Below are positions 26,601 through 34,665 of a stretch of 64,000 bases of DNA, piece by piece. Within the stretch, counting starts at the first letter, position 1, and the number at the start of each line of letters is the position of its first letter. A program made the translations under genes and the position numbers. Below the pieces are notes generated by a model. It saw only the letters and a list, made by a program, of their open reading frames with translations. It had not been told where the DNA came from and made no database searches. Origin of the DNA: Tritonibacter litoralis (GTDB lineage: Bacteria > Pseudomonadota > Alphaproteobacteria > Rhodobacterales > Rhodobacteraceae); NCBI RefSeq assembly GCF_009496005.1, contig NZ_WIBF01000001.1:124001-188000 (forward strand), given 5' to 3'.

Positions 26601-27012
26601 GCTGACCGGGCAGGGGTTGTTGTTTACGGAAATTGACGCCCGGTTTGAACTGGGGCCAACCCATTTGAAACTGGTCAAAAGCTCGGCCGTTGGCCCGTCG
26701 ATCGGCCTATCGATGGACGGGATCTATGACCTGGAAAACAGCGTTCTGGACATGCGTGGTGTCTTGTCGCCGATCTATCTGGTGAATGTGGTCGGCAGCG
26801 TTCTGACCCGCAAGGGTGAGGGGTTGATCGGGTTCAATTTTAACCTGCGTGGCGCGGCGGACGACCCCAAAGTCTCGGTCAATCCGCTGTCTGGTCTGGC
26901 TCCCGGTTTCCTGCGCGAGGTGTTTCGCAGGCAAACCCCGCTTGCCCCCGGAGAGGAACGCCCCGCGCGCAAAAGTTTTCAGGAACGCAAGGATGAACGG
27001 GAAGAACGCTGA
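23677..27012 (+). CDS. AsmA-like / YhdP-type protein (DUF3971)
   Basis: An 1111-residue envelope protein with an N-terminal membrane anchor at about residues 20-38 (WVSLFCILAALVIYFGQG), followed by a very long beta-rich periplasmic region (DUF3971-like). It ends in an AsmA-type C-terminal domain (LEDSVLDMRG-like, seen as LENSVLDMRGVLSPIYLVN, and GFNFNLRGAADDPKVSVNPL). Members bridge the inner and outer membrane and are implicated in phospholipid transport. The start is uncertain: GTG 23677 is the longest, while ATG 23719 (MGRTLMRW) sits directly before the membrane segment and is plausible. queA follows 52 bases later. Confidence 0.85.
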   Translation: MDPSPRFWVLGLWRMGRTLMRWVSLFCILAALVIYFGQGRQFDLPPWMRDRVEQVIEAQMGALDVEFGGIEVIVNQGWRPRVGLRDVVLRYEDGSIAAQLSDAQASFSMNGLLQGKVQPKSVYVAGVVATLQRSGDSVALSLADGASAVRQAQNLPQLIEQWDLYLDQPGLSALRSIDVEAVTLQYEDLRIGRAWTFDGGFVRLDRTGQEVALSAGFSVLGGGANVGQVDARYRSLIGDTAADFGIAFTDLPSEDIAVQSPALGWLEILRAPISGNLRGRLDSHGVLEPVSASLEIGEGALQPDEAARPVPFDGASSYFTYFPAEQLLQFDGLSISTGWGSGQMEGVASLSGIENGQLKNLVGQLRFSDLQLNPFYLYPDLQSFAGVTTDFKLDLDPFRLTLGEATVTQDATTVHLSGEVWTNADGWAFALDGNADVVTVDQVKTLWPSNTPPKPREWVQKNLHEGVAHDIQVALRSRVGQKPLVSLSLGFQDVRVSYQKFMPDLTGAMGQFSLHDKRLVASATAGQVTADLGGSIDVAGTSFIIPDTSVKGGGPAVVRLAAKGAVTAALSLLNRAPLSVMDKVDLPVDLADGQAQARGTLSLALKEELPIEEIEYHYSGVIRAAKTDKLVPGHVLTADQLNITGAHDFVQITGAGEISGIAATVDWQLPLGQEDATHQANGTIALTPETVEVFNIGLPRGTVSGAGTGSYQLTLSPGLPPDLQLKSDLQGLGLRIRSLGWRKSPAAQGTLEVAATLGAVPRVDQITVSAAGLSAQGRITLRENGGLDQAAFNSVRIGNWLNSSATFTGRGAAAPALALSGGRLDLRTAPFSTDSGSGGGGSSSGDVGPIQFALDRLQVNDSIALHNVRGRVSTQGGLNGEFRGQINGQTAVSGVLVPQNGGLGMRVQSDDAGGVFRSAGVLRHAAEGSFDMTLVPSTRPGYFNGRITANNIYIRQAPAMLALVNAVSLVGLLTELTGQGLLFTEIDARFELGPTHLKLVKSSAVGPSIGLSMDGIYDLENSVLDMRGVLSPIYLVNVVGSVLTRKGEGLIGFNFNLRGAADDPKVSVNPLSGLAPGFLREVFRRQTPLAPGEERPARKSFQERKDEREER

Positions 27013-27064
27013 GGGACCGGTTTATCATGGTCAAAGGCGGCAAAGCCCCTTATGAGAGCGGCCC

Positions 27065-28114
27065 ATGAAACTCAGCGATTTTGATTTTGACCTGCCCGAC
27101 GACCTGATTGCCACCCGGCCCATGACCCCGCGCAGCGCGGCGCGGCTGTTGGTGGCCAAAGCAGACGTGATCCACGACCAGCACGTGGGCGACCTGGTGG
27201 ATTGGTTTAATCCCGGCGACCGGTTGGTGTTAAACGATACTAAGGTGATCCCCGCGCGCCTTTTTGGACAGCGCTTTCGCGACAGCGCCCAGGGCCGGGT
27301 GTCGGCCAAGGTTGAAGTGACACTGCTGGAGCCGCGCGCGGATGGCTGCTGGGCGGGGCTGTTGAAACCCCTGCGCAAGGTCAAAATCGGCGAAGAGATC
27401 CAGTTTTCCCCCGCGCTGTCAGCCACGTTGGACGCGGTCGATGACGGGCAGGGCCTGTTGCGGTTCAATGTGACCGGCGATGATTTTGATGCGGCGCTGA
27501 ATGAGGCAGGCGCCATGCCGCTGCCGCCCTATATCGCCGCCAAACGCGCGGCGGATGCGCAGGACAAGGAAGATTACCAAACCGTCTGGGCCAAACACAG
27601 CGGTGCTGTTGCAGCACCCACGGCGTCCTTGCATTTCGACGATGCGCTGTTGCGGGCGCTGGCGGAGAAGGGGGTTACATTTACCCATGTGACCCTGCAT
27701 GTGGGCGCGGGCACGTTCTTGCCGGTCAAGGTCGAAGATGTCACCACACACAAGATGCATGCCGAATGGGGCCGCGTCAGCCCTGAGGCCGCCGCCGAGA
27801 TTGCGGCCACCAAAGCCGTCGGCGGGCGTGTGATCCCGGTCGGAACCACCGCGCTGCGCCTGATTGAAAGCGCAGCCCAAAACAGCGGTGAGATCGCGCC
27901 CTGGGAAGGGGAGACGGATATCTTTATCTATCCCGGTTTCACCTTCCACGTAACCGATGGGCTGATGACCAATTTCCACCTGCCCAAATCAACCCTGTTG
28001 ATGTTGGTTTCTGCCCTGATGGGTCAAGAGCGGATGCAACGCGTCTATGCCCATGCGGTCAAGACGGGGTATCGGTTCTTTTCCTATGGGGATGCGTCGC
28101 TCCTTTTGCCTTAG
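27065..28114 (+). CDS. queA: S-adenosylmethionine:tRNA ribosyltransferase-isomerase
   Basis: QueA transfers and isomerises the ribosyl moiety of SAM to 7-aminomethyl-deazaguanine in tRNA, giving epoxyqueuosine. The 349-residue protein shows the family marks [46 protein letters not shown], and [17 protein letters not shown] near the end. It has the typical length. It is co-oriented with the AsmA-like gene. tgt or other queuosine genes are not in the window. Confidence 0.97.
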   Translation: MKLSDFDFDLPDDLIATRPMTPRSAARLLVAKADVIHDQHVGDLVDWFNPGDRLVLNDTKVIPARLFGQRFRDSAQGRVSAKVEVTLLEPRADGCWAGLLKPLRKVKIGEEIQFSPALSATLDAVDDGQGLLRFNVTGDDFDAALNEAGAMPLPPYIAAKRAADAQDKEDYQTVWAKHSGAVAAPTASLHFDDALLRALAEKGVTFTHVTLHVGAGTFLPVKVEDVTTHKMHAEWGRVSPEAAAEIAATKAVGGRVIPVGTTALRLIESAAQNSGEIAPWEGETDIFIYPGFTFHVTDGLMTNFHLPKSTLLMLVSALMGQERMQRVYAHAVKTGYRFFSYGDASLLLP

Positions 28115-28294
28115 ATGCCGCGAACCGAACAGAAATGTCGTGAAATGATGTAGACAAGGCGGCTTGGTCATCGTTCAGATGGCCAAAGCTGCTGTGGCCT
28201 GTGCCGCTGATTTGGCACTGGTTTTCGGGCAGCATTTTCACTGCAGAATAGATCCCCCATTGGCTGGAGATGGGGTCAAAGGAGACGTGCGCAG

Positions 28295-29569
28295 ATGTTA
28301 CAAGTGCTGTCGAGCGCCTGGGCGCTGTTGTTGGGTGTTGGCCTGCTGATGCTGGGCAACGGATTGCAGGGCACCCTGTTGGGGCTGCGTGGCGATATCG
28401 AAGGGTTCTCTACGCCTTTGATGTCGGTGATTATGGCCGCCTATTTTGGCGGTCTGCTGGTTGGCAGCTATTTTGTTCCGGCGGTGATCCGCAGGGTTGG
28501 GCATGTGCGGGTGTTTGCCGCCTTTGCCTCGTTGATTTCCGCAGTGATGATCCTTTATCCGGCGATTGCCCATCCGATCCCGTGGATCCTGGGCCGTTTT
28601 GTCGTTGGGTTTTGCTTCTCGGGCGTTTATGTCACCGCCGAAAGCTGGCTGAATGACGCGGCGGACAATGAAAACCGCGGCAAGGCGCTGTCGCTGTATC
28701 TGATTGTGATGACCCTTGGCCTTGCGGCGTCGCAGGTGTTCATTTTGATCGGTGAGCCGAGCGGTTATCTGCCGTTTGTCATCGCCTCGATCGCGGTTTC
28801 GATCTCATTTGCTCCGATTTTGCTGTCGATCTCACCGGTTCCGGCATTTGAGCGGTCCAAGCCGATGGAGATCCGAGAGCTGTTCAAAATCTCCCCCCTG
28901 GGCTGCGTCGGGCAGTTTCTGATGGGCGGGATTTTTGCGGCACAATTTGGCATGGCGTCGGTCTATGCCACCTCGGCCGGCTTGCCGCTGACACAGGTCT
29001 GGATCTTCACCGGCTCGTTCTATGTGGGCGCGCTGGTTCTGCAGTTCCCAATTGGCTGGTTGTCGGACCGGATGGAACGGCGGCTGCTGATCACCTTTGT
29101 GGCAGGCATCAGCTGCGCGGCATCCCTAATGGCAGCCTTCCTGGGTGGAAATTTCAACTTGCTGATTGCAGCGTCTTTCCTGATTGGGGGATTGGTGAAC
29201 CCGCTTTATGGTCTGCTGCTGGCGCATGCGAATGATTATCTGGACCACGAGGATATGGCATCCGCGGCCGGGTCGCTGCTGTTCCTGAATGGCTGTGGAG
29301 CGGTTGCCGGCCCGCTGATCATCGGTTGGGTGATGTCAGATAATATGCTGGGCTCGCCGGGCTTCTTCCTATTTATGGCCACACTTCTGGGCCTCCTGGC
29401 GCTTTATGCGGTCTACCGCGCGACTCAGCGGTCGGCGATTCCTGCAGCCGAAACCGGCATCACGCCGATGGTTGCGCCAACAGCAACAACCGTCGCTGCG
29501 GAATGGGCGCAAGAGTACGTTATCGAAACAGAGCTGGAAGAGCAGGAAGCCGAGAGCGCGCAGGGCTGA
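28295..29569 (+). CDS. MFS transporter, YcaD-like
   Basis: A 424-residue inner-membrane protein with about twelve hydrophobic segments of the major facilitator superfamily. The first (WALLLGVGLLMLGNGLQG) and the loop GRFVVGFCFSGVYVTAESWLND resemble the YcaD group of putative transporters. AAAGGAG lies upstream of ATG 28295. The cytoplasmic tail of about 50 residues is acidic and ends ELEEQEAESAQG. The substrate is unknown. The gene is 180 bases downstream of queA and could have its own promoter. Confidence 0.88.
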   Translation: MLQVLSSAWALLLGVGLLMLGNGLQGTLLGLRGDIEGFSTPLMSVIMAAYFGGLLVGSYFVPAVIRRVGHVRVFAAFASLISAVMILYPAIAHPIPWILGRFVVGFCFSGVYVTAESWLNDAADNENRGKALSLYLIVMTLGLAASQVFILIGEPSGYLPFVIASIAVSISFAPILLSISPVPAFERSKPMEIRELFKISPLGCVGQFLMGGIFAAQFGMASVYATSAGLPLTQVWIFTGSFYVGALVLQFPIGWLSDRMERRLLITFVAGISCAASLMAAFLGGNFNLLIAASFLIGGLVNPLYGLLLAHANDYLDHEDMASAAGSLLFLNGCGAVAGPLIIGWVMSDNMLGSPGFFLFMATLLGLLALYAVYRATQRSAIPAAETGITPMVAPTATTVAAEWAQEYVIETELEEQEAESAQG

Positions 29570-29708
29570 TAGCGTTAAACTCTCGAAAACATGCCATTTA
29601 TTTCATCTTATCCACCCCTGGTCGCAATTTGTGACCGGGGGTGACCTTGCGTTCACTGTAAAAAACAAGCCTAAACTGGGGTGTGAGTATTTATACGGAG
29701 TGCGTCCC

Positions 29709-30287
29709 ATGAAAGGGCCCCAAGAGATCCTGGAATTCTGGCTGGATAAAGTCGGAGAAAAAGGCTGGTACATCCAGGACCCCGCGTTGGATGAGGAAAT
29801 CCGACAGGCGTTTTTGGAAACTTGGGAGGGGGCCTGCGCGGGCAAGTTCTCGATGTGGTTGACCTATCCCAGTGGGGCGTTAGCCTATATCATTCTGACC
29901 GACCAGATGCCGCGCAATATGTTCCGCGGCGACAAGCGCGCCTTTGAAACCGATGCGCTGGCCCGGGCGGTCTCCAAAAAGGCGATTGATATGAAATGGG
30001 ATATGAAGATCGACGAGCCAGCGCGCCAGTTCTTCTATCTGCCATTGATGCACTCGGAAAACCTGTGTGACCAGGAACGTTGTATCCGCATGTTTATGGA
30101 TCACATGCCCAAGACCGGGATGGAAAACCTGCTGCACGCGCGGGCCCACCGCGAAGTGATCCGCCTGTTTGGCCGTTTCCCGTATCGCAACGCGGCCCTG
30201 GGGCGTAGCAGCAGCTGTGCCGAGAAGGATTATGTCCAAGCCGGCGGTTATGGTTCGACCGTACGTAGCCTGCAGGCCGCGGAATAA
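29709..30287 (+). CDS. DUF924 family protein
   Basis: A 192-residue soluble protein of the DUF924 family, helical and of unknown function. It has the N-terminal EILEFWLDKVGEKGWY and the block ILTDQMPRNMFRGDKRAFETD, both characteristic. ATG 29709 is chosen because GGAG lies 8 bases upstream; the longer open frame reaching back to 29406 overlaps the MFS gene and reads as shadow sequence. The gene precedes lpdA by 230 bases, but the lpdA operator lies between them. Confidence 0.88.
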   Translation: MKGPQEILEFWLDKVGEKGWYIQDPALDEEIRQAFLETWEGACAGKFSMWLTYPSGALAYIILTDQMPRNMFRGDKRAFETDALARAVSKKAIDMKWDMKIDEPARQFFYLPLMHSENLCDQERCIRMFMDHMPKTGMENLLHARAHREVIRLFGRFPYRNAALGRSSSCAEKDYVQAGGYGSTVRSLQAAE

Positions 30288-30467
30288 ATCTCCGTAAATT
30301 TCGCGACAGATCCAGTTTGAGCCATTGGCCGTCTCTTTTTAAGGGGCGGCCATATTTGTTTAATGTGTTGACGCTACACAAGAAAAGACGCCCGCGTTCA
30401 GTTGACAGGCGGTTTTTTGACGGAAACCTACAGATTTCTTTCAGCGTCGTTGCGAAGTTTGAAAAAG

Positions 30468-30485
30468 TAGTTTAATGGTAAACTA
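30468..30485 (+). promoter_or_regulatory. palindromic operator upstream of lpdA (TAGTTTA-N4-TAAACTA)
   Basis: TAGTTTA-ATGG-TAAACTA is a perfect 7+7 inverted repeat 36 bases before the lpdA start. The same arms and spacing occur upstream of pdhA. Its position would overlap or flank the -10 region, which is compatible with repression. Confidence 0.75.
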
Positions 30486-30521
30486 AATTTCGGAACCCTG
30501 ATTTTGGTGAGGAAAAGCATC

Positions 30522-31916
30522 ATGGCCGGACAGAACTTTGACGTGATCGTAATCGGCGCCGGCCCCGGCGGCTATGTGGCAGCTATTCGCGCCGCACAAT
30601 TGGGTCTGAAGACCTGTGTTGTGGAGCGCGAACATCTGGGCGGCATCTGCCTGAACTGGGGCTGTATTCCAACCAAAGCGCTGCTGCGCTCTTCTGAGGT
30701 GTTCCATTTGATGGAACGGGCCAAGGACTTTGGCCTGAAGGCAGAAAACATCGGCTATGATCTGGACGCGGTGGTCAAACGCTCACGCGGGGTGGCCAGC
30801 CAGCTGTCTGGTGGCATTGGCCATCTGCTGAAGAAAAACAAAGTCACCGTGGTGATGGGCGAGGCCACCATCCCGGCCAAGGGCAAGGTGTCGGTCAAGA
30901 CCGACAAGGGCACCGAAGAGCTGACCGCCAAGAACATCGTTCTGGCCACCGGCGCTCGGGCCCGCGAATTGCCGGGGCTGGAAGCTGACGGCGATCTGGT
31001 CTGGACCTACAAACACGCGCTGGATCCGGTGCGCATGCCCAAGAAACTGCTGGTGATCGGTTCCGGCGCGATTGGGATCGAATTTGCCAGCTTCTATAAC
31101 ACCTTGGGTGCGGACACGACCGTGGTCGAAGTTATGGACCGCGTGTTGCCGGTGGAAGACGCTGAAATCTCCGCCTTTGCCAAGAAAGCCTTTGTCAAAC
31201 AGGGTATGAAGATCATGGAGAAAGCCATGGTCAAACAGCTGGATCGTGGCAAGGGCAAGGTCACCGCGCATATCGAAGTGGGTGGCAAGGTCGAGAAACA
31301 AGAGTTTGACACGGTGATTTCCGCTGTGGGCATTGTCGGCAACGTCGAAGGTCTGGGTCTGGAAGCGCTGGGTGTGAAACTGGACCGCACCCATGTGGTG
31401 ACCGACGCCTATTGTCGCACCGGTGTGGATGGGCTTTATGCCATCGGCGATATCGCAGGTGCCCCGTGGCTGGCCCACAAAGCCTCACACGAAGGGGTGA
31501 TGGTCGCCGACCTCATCGCAGGCAAGCACGCACATCCTGTGAAACCCGAAAGCATCGCGGGCTGTACCTATTGCCACCCGCAAGTGGCGAGCGTCGGTTA
31601 CACCGAAGCCAAGGCCAAAGAGCTGGGCTTTGACATCAAAGTGGGTCGCTTCCCGTTCATTGGCAACGGTAAAGCCATCGCCTTGGGTGAACCCGAAGGC
31701 TTGATCAAAACCATCTTTGATGCCAAAACAGGTGAGCTGTTGGGCGCGCATATGGTGGGTGCTGAAGTGACCGAAATGATCCAGGGTTATGTCGTGGGTC
31801 GCCAGCTGGAAACCACCGAAGAAGACCTGATGAACACGGTCTTCCCGCATCCGACTCTGTCCGAGATGATGCATGAATCGGTTCTGGATGCCTTTGACCG
31901 TGTGATCCACATGTAA
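30522..31916 (+). CDS. lpdA: dihydrolipoyl dehydrogenase (E3)
   Basis: This flavoprotein reoxidises dihydrolipoyl groups of 2-oxoacid dehydrogenase complexes with NAD+. ATG 30522 (MAGQNFDVIVIGAGPGGYVA) is chosen, since a TTG 18 bases earlier sits beside the ribosome-binding site GTGAGGAAAAG. The 464-residue product has the FAD GxGxxG near residues 12-17, the redox disulfide in GGICLNWGCIPTK, the NAD-binding GSGAIGIEFASF and the C-terminal catalytic HPTLSEMMHE. It is far from the pdh operon but shares its operator, so it is likely the E3 of PDH; OGDH also needs an E3. Confidence 0.96.
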   Translation: MAGQNFDVIVIGAGPGGYVAAIRAAQLGLKTCVVEREHLGGICLNWGCIPTKALLRSSEVFHLMERAKDFGLKAENIGYDLDAVVKRSRGVASQLSGGIGHLLKKNKVTVVMGEATIPAKGKVSVKTDKGTEELTAKNIVLATGARARELPGLEADGDLVWTYKHALDPVRMPKKLLVIGSGAIGIEFASFYNTLGADTTVVEVMDRVLPVEDAEISAFAKKAFVKQGMKIMEKAMVKQLDRGKGKVTAHIEVGGKVEKQEFDTVISAVGIVGNVEGLGLEALGVKLDRTHVVTDAYCRTGVDGLYAIGDIAGAPWLAHKASHEGVMVADLIAGKHAHPVKPESIAGCTYCHPQVASVGYTEAKAKELGFDIKVGRFPFIGNGKAIALGEPEGLIKTIFDAKTGELLGAHMVGAEVTEMIQGYVVGRQLETTEEDLMNTVFPHPTLSEMMHESVLDAFDRVIHM

Positions 31917-31943
31917 GCCAATTGGCAGACCGTACAGAACAAA

Positions 31944-31978
31944 AGCGCCCCGATCCGTTCTGGCTCGGGGCGTTTTCT
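31944..31978 (+). terminator. intrinsic terminator after lpdA
   Basis: CGCCCCGA-N11-TCGGGGCG is followed by TTTTCTTG, 30 bases past the lpdA stop. Confidence 0.82.
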
Positions 31979-32027
31979 TGAGCGGACACGCGGCGTCTGG
32001 GGTGTTGGCCGTGTGTTCGGGACAACC

Positions 32028-32993
32028 TTATTCTGGGAATAACAAGGTAATTTGCATTGTGCCGCCATTGGTCACCTGGATGCGGCGCGACTGGGTGCGC
32101 CCGCTGTCTGTGTCGGTAGCCGTCAGGCGGTAGGTGCCGGGTTTCAGATCAATCTGGCCGCCGGCATTGTGGAAGCCTGTCATGATCGGATTGCCGCTTT
32201 GGTCTTCCAGCTGCCAATGGGCTGGCAGGTTCTGCAGTTTGCCGCGCGCCTTGTGAGAGGCCACAAAATACAGGCGGCCGGATTGGGTGATCAGGGGCAG
32301 GCTGGTTTCGGTGGTCTGAAACTGGGTTGTTGCGATCAACGCCGCGCTCAGCTCATCCGCAGTGTCCACCGACAGAAACTGCCCGCCCGTGGCCTTGGCG
32401 ATACAGGCGAATTGCGATTTGGCCTCTTCCTCTTTGACGTCAAAGCCGATCACATGTGCGGTGAAATCAACGCCCGAGCGTTCCAGTTCGGCCGCCACGG
32501 CGCAGACATCCGGGGCGCAGGTTTCCACCCCGTCGGAAATCAGGATTACCGTCGCAGGTCCCGCGTTGTTGTTGAGAGACTGGGCCGCCTGGCGCACCGC
32601 CTCGGCCATCGGGGTTTTGCCCTTGGGTTTGACCGTGCCGATCTGTTCTGCTATGCGCGCGCGATTGTTCTGGCCGGGATCCACCAGAACCTCGACGTCG
32701 CGGCAGTCGCCCGTGCGGCGGTGACCATAGGCGGTGAGGCCGAGGGCAACTTCGGGCGGCAGATCCGTGAGAAGATTGCGCACCACGTCCCGGGCGATGG
32801 TGATTTTGGCGGTGCCGTCGATCTGGCCCCACATGGAGTTTGACCCATCCATCACCAGCATCGCGCGGGGCCCGGAGGTCAACGCAGATGGATCGGTCCC
32901 CGCCACGGCAGTCGGCGCTGCGAGGCTGATGCTCATCGACAGGACTGCCATAAGGGATGGCAAAAGACCGCGAGATGGCAAAACATGTGTCAT
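32028..32993 (-). CDS. secreted von Willebrand factor A domain protein
   Basis: A 321-residue exported protein with an N-terminal signal peptide of about 31 residues (cleavage near AVA-GTDPS). A VWA domain spans about residues 42-220 with the metal-ion-dependent adhesion site DGSNSMWG and the later T and D ligands (GKTPMAEAV, LISDGVETC). A beta-sandwich-like C-terminal region of about 90 residues follows. Four or more cysteines in the domain could form disulfides. The function is unknown; VWA proteins usually bind partner proteins. The gene is monocistronic and convergent with lpdA. Confidence 0.88.
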   Translation of the reverse strand: MTHVLPSRGLLPSLMAVLSMSISLAAPTAVAGTDPSALTSGPRAMLVMDGSNSMWGQIDGTAKITIARDVVRNLLTDLPPEVALGLTAYGHRRTGDCRDVEVLVDPGQNNRARIAEQIGTVKPKGKTPMAEAVRQAAQSLNNNAGPATVILISDGVETCAPDVCAVAAELERSGVDFTAHVIGFDVKEEEAKSQFACIAKATGGQFLSVDTADELSAALIATTQFQTTETSLPLITQSGRLYFVASHKARGKLQNLPAHWQLEDQSGNPIMTGFHNAGGQIDLKPGTYRLTATDTDSGRTQSRRIQVTNGGTMQITLLFPE

Positions 32994-33371
32994 AGGGTTC
33001 TGGTCCTTTTTTGAGGCCCGTACCGTGGAGGGTGCGCGGAAGGGGTGCGCCGTGTCGCTGTGATATGCTCAAGGGAATGATCCCAATGGCCTTACCTTCA
33101 AAGTAGCACAAAGTCCCGCGTCGCGCGCCGGGATCAATCAAGGTTTAACCATTCCACCACATTGCAAACCGGGGCGCTGGCAGGCCGCGGGATGCACCGG
33201 CAGAAGACATAATTATTGTTTTGTATCAGTCGTCTGCCCTGGGTTTGAAAAACGAATTTCAAGGCTCTGGTTTGGCGCGCGGGAAAGCTTTAAATCAAAT
33301 GCTGCGCATCTTTCCAAAATCGGCCACAAAGGCCGCATGTCTTTGACGCGCGTCTCATACGGGAGAACAGC
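32994..33371. other. intergenic region, divergent promoters
   Basis: About 380 bases between the divergent VWA and MFS genes. No gene, strong hairpin or repeated motif was recognised. It presumably contains the promoters of both genes. Confidence 0.5.
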
Positions 33372-34547
33372 ATGACAGCGGCAAGTGCTAAGACACCTTG
33401 GGTGGAGATCCTGTTGATCTGGGCGGCAGGCCTTGGGGCGGCGGCGCAATATGGCAAAGTCTCGGTTGTGTTCGATCCGCTGAGCACGCTTTATCCAGCA
33501 GCAGGGGCCTCAGTAAGCCTTGCGGTCTCTGTGGTGGGGCTGTGCGGGATTTTGCTGGGCACGGTGGCTGGTTTGCTGGCGGCGCGTCTGGGGTATCGGC
33601 GGGTATTGATCCTGTGTCTTTGGGTTGGGGCCATAACCGGCGTGATGCAGGGGCTGCATCTGCCGTTCTGGGCCTTTTTGATCAGCCGCGCGGTGGAAGG
33701 TGCCTCGCATCTGGGGATTGTGGTTGCGGGGCCAACCTTGATCGCAGCCCTAGCCGGTGCCCAGCACCGCAATCTGGCCATGACGCTGTGGGGGACGTTT
33801 TTTGGTGTCTCCTTTGCCCTGACGGCGCTGGCGGCCGGGTTCATTGTAGCGCGGTTTGGTGTGTTCAGTTTCTTTGTCGCGCATGGGGCCGTGATGGCAA
33901 TGCTGGCGCTCAGCCTGAGTGCTTTCTTGCGCCGGTCCGCCGCGCCAACGCCGCAGCCCTTGCCCTCTGTGGCGGGGTGGATTGCGCTGCACCGGGAGAT
34001 CTACAGCTCACCCTGGAAAATCGGGCCCGCAGCGGGATGGCTGTTTTATGCCTCGGGCTTTGTGGCTCTGTTGACGCTGCTGCCGCGGTACATCGACCCC
34101 GAATGGCGGCCAGCGGTGACAGCGGCGCTGCCCCTGGTGTCGATCGCAAGTTCGATGACCATTGGTGTCGCATTGGCCCGACGCCTGCCGGCTGTTGGGG
34201 TTGTGCAACTGGGCTTTGGGCTTAGCGCGTTATGTGCGATTGGGCTTGGGCTTTCGGGGGGCGGTGCGGGGTTTGCCCTGGCGTTGGGGGCGGCGCTGGG
34301 TTTGATCCAGGGGGCCAGTTTTGCCGCAGTTCCACAGCTGAACCCAGAGGATGGCGCCCAAGCCCAGGCCAATGGGGCCATGGCGCAGGCGGGCAACCTT
34401 GGCAATTTCCTGGGCACGCCGGTTTTGGTCTTGGCCATTGGTCTGGGCGGCTTTGGCGCGATGATTGCCACGTTGATCGCCCTGTATCTGGGTGGTTTCC
34501 TGGTGCACCATGCCCTGTCACGCGCGCGACGGGCTGCGCAAGCCTAA
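33372..34547 (+). CDS. MFS transporter
   Basis: A 391-residue inner-membrane protein with about twelve hydrophobic helices. The segment GLLAARLGYRRVLILCLWVG between helices 2 and 3 is the MFS loop signature, and the arrangement resembles CynX/NimT-type permeases. Substrate cannot be inferred. The start ATG 33372 gives a short hydrophilic N-terminus (MTAASAKTPW). It is followed 118 bases later by uvrA, which has its own SOS promoter. Confidence 0.85.
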   Translation: MTAASAKTPWVEILLIWAAGLGAAAQYGKVSVVFDPLSTLYPAAGASVSLAVSVVGLCGILLGTVAGLLAARLGYRRVLILCLWVGAITGVMQGLHLPFWAFLISRAVEGASHLGIVVAGPTLIAALAGAQHRNLAMTLWGTFFGVSFALTALAAGFIVARFGVFSFFVAHGAVMAMLALSLSAFLRRSAAPTPQPLPSVAGWIALHREIYSSPWKIGPAAGWLFYASGFVALLTLLPRYIDPEWRPAVTAALPLVSIASSMTIGVALARRLPAVGVVQLGFGLSALCAIGLGLSGGGAGFALALGAALGLIQGASFAAVPQLNPEDGAQAQANGAMAQAGNLGNFLGTPVLVLAIGLGGFGAMIATLIALYLGGFLVHHALSRARRAAQA

Positions 34548-34562
34548 AGCAAGCGGTTGCCT

Positions 34563-34577
34563 GTTCGCATTTTGTTC
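34563..34577 (+). promoter_or_regulatory. LexA (SOS) box upstream of uvrA
   Basis: GTTCGCATTTTGTTC is an exact match to the alphaproteobacterial LexA direct repeat GTTC-N7-GTTC. It lies 88 bases upstream of the uvrA ATG. uvrA is a classical SOS gene. Confidence 0.85.
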
Positions 34578-34665
34578 ACAATTTTCTATTGGAGACTCGC
34601 GCCGCTTTGCCTATCTCTAGGGGAGCCGGTGCCCAGGGGGGTGCGGATGCGAAATTGAGGGCAAT

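Noticed and set aside
29406-29708. Longer version of the DUF924 protein beginning in the MFS gene
   Set aside because: The added 101 residues are shadow sequence of the MFS C-terminus; a good ribosome-binding site precedes ATG 29709.
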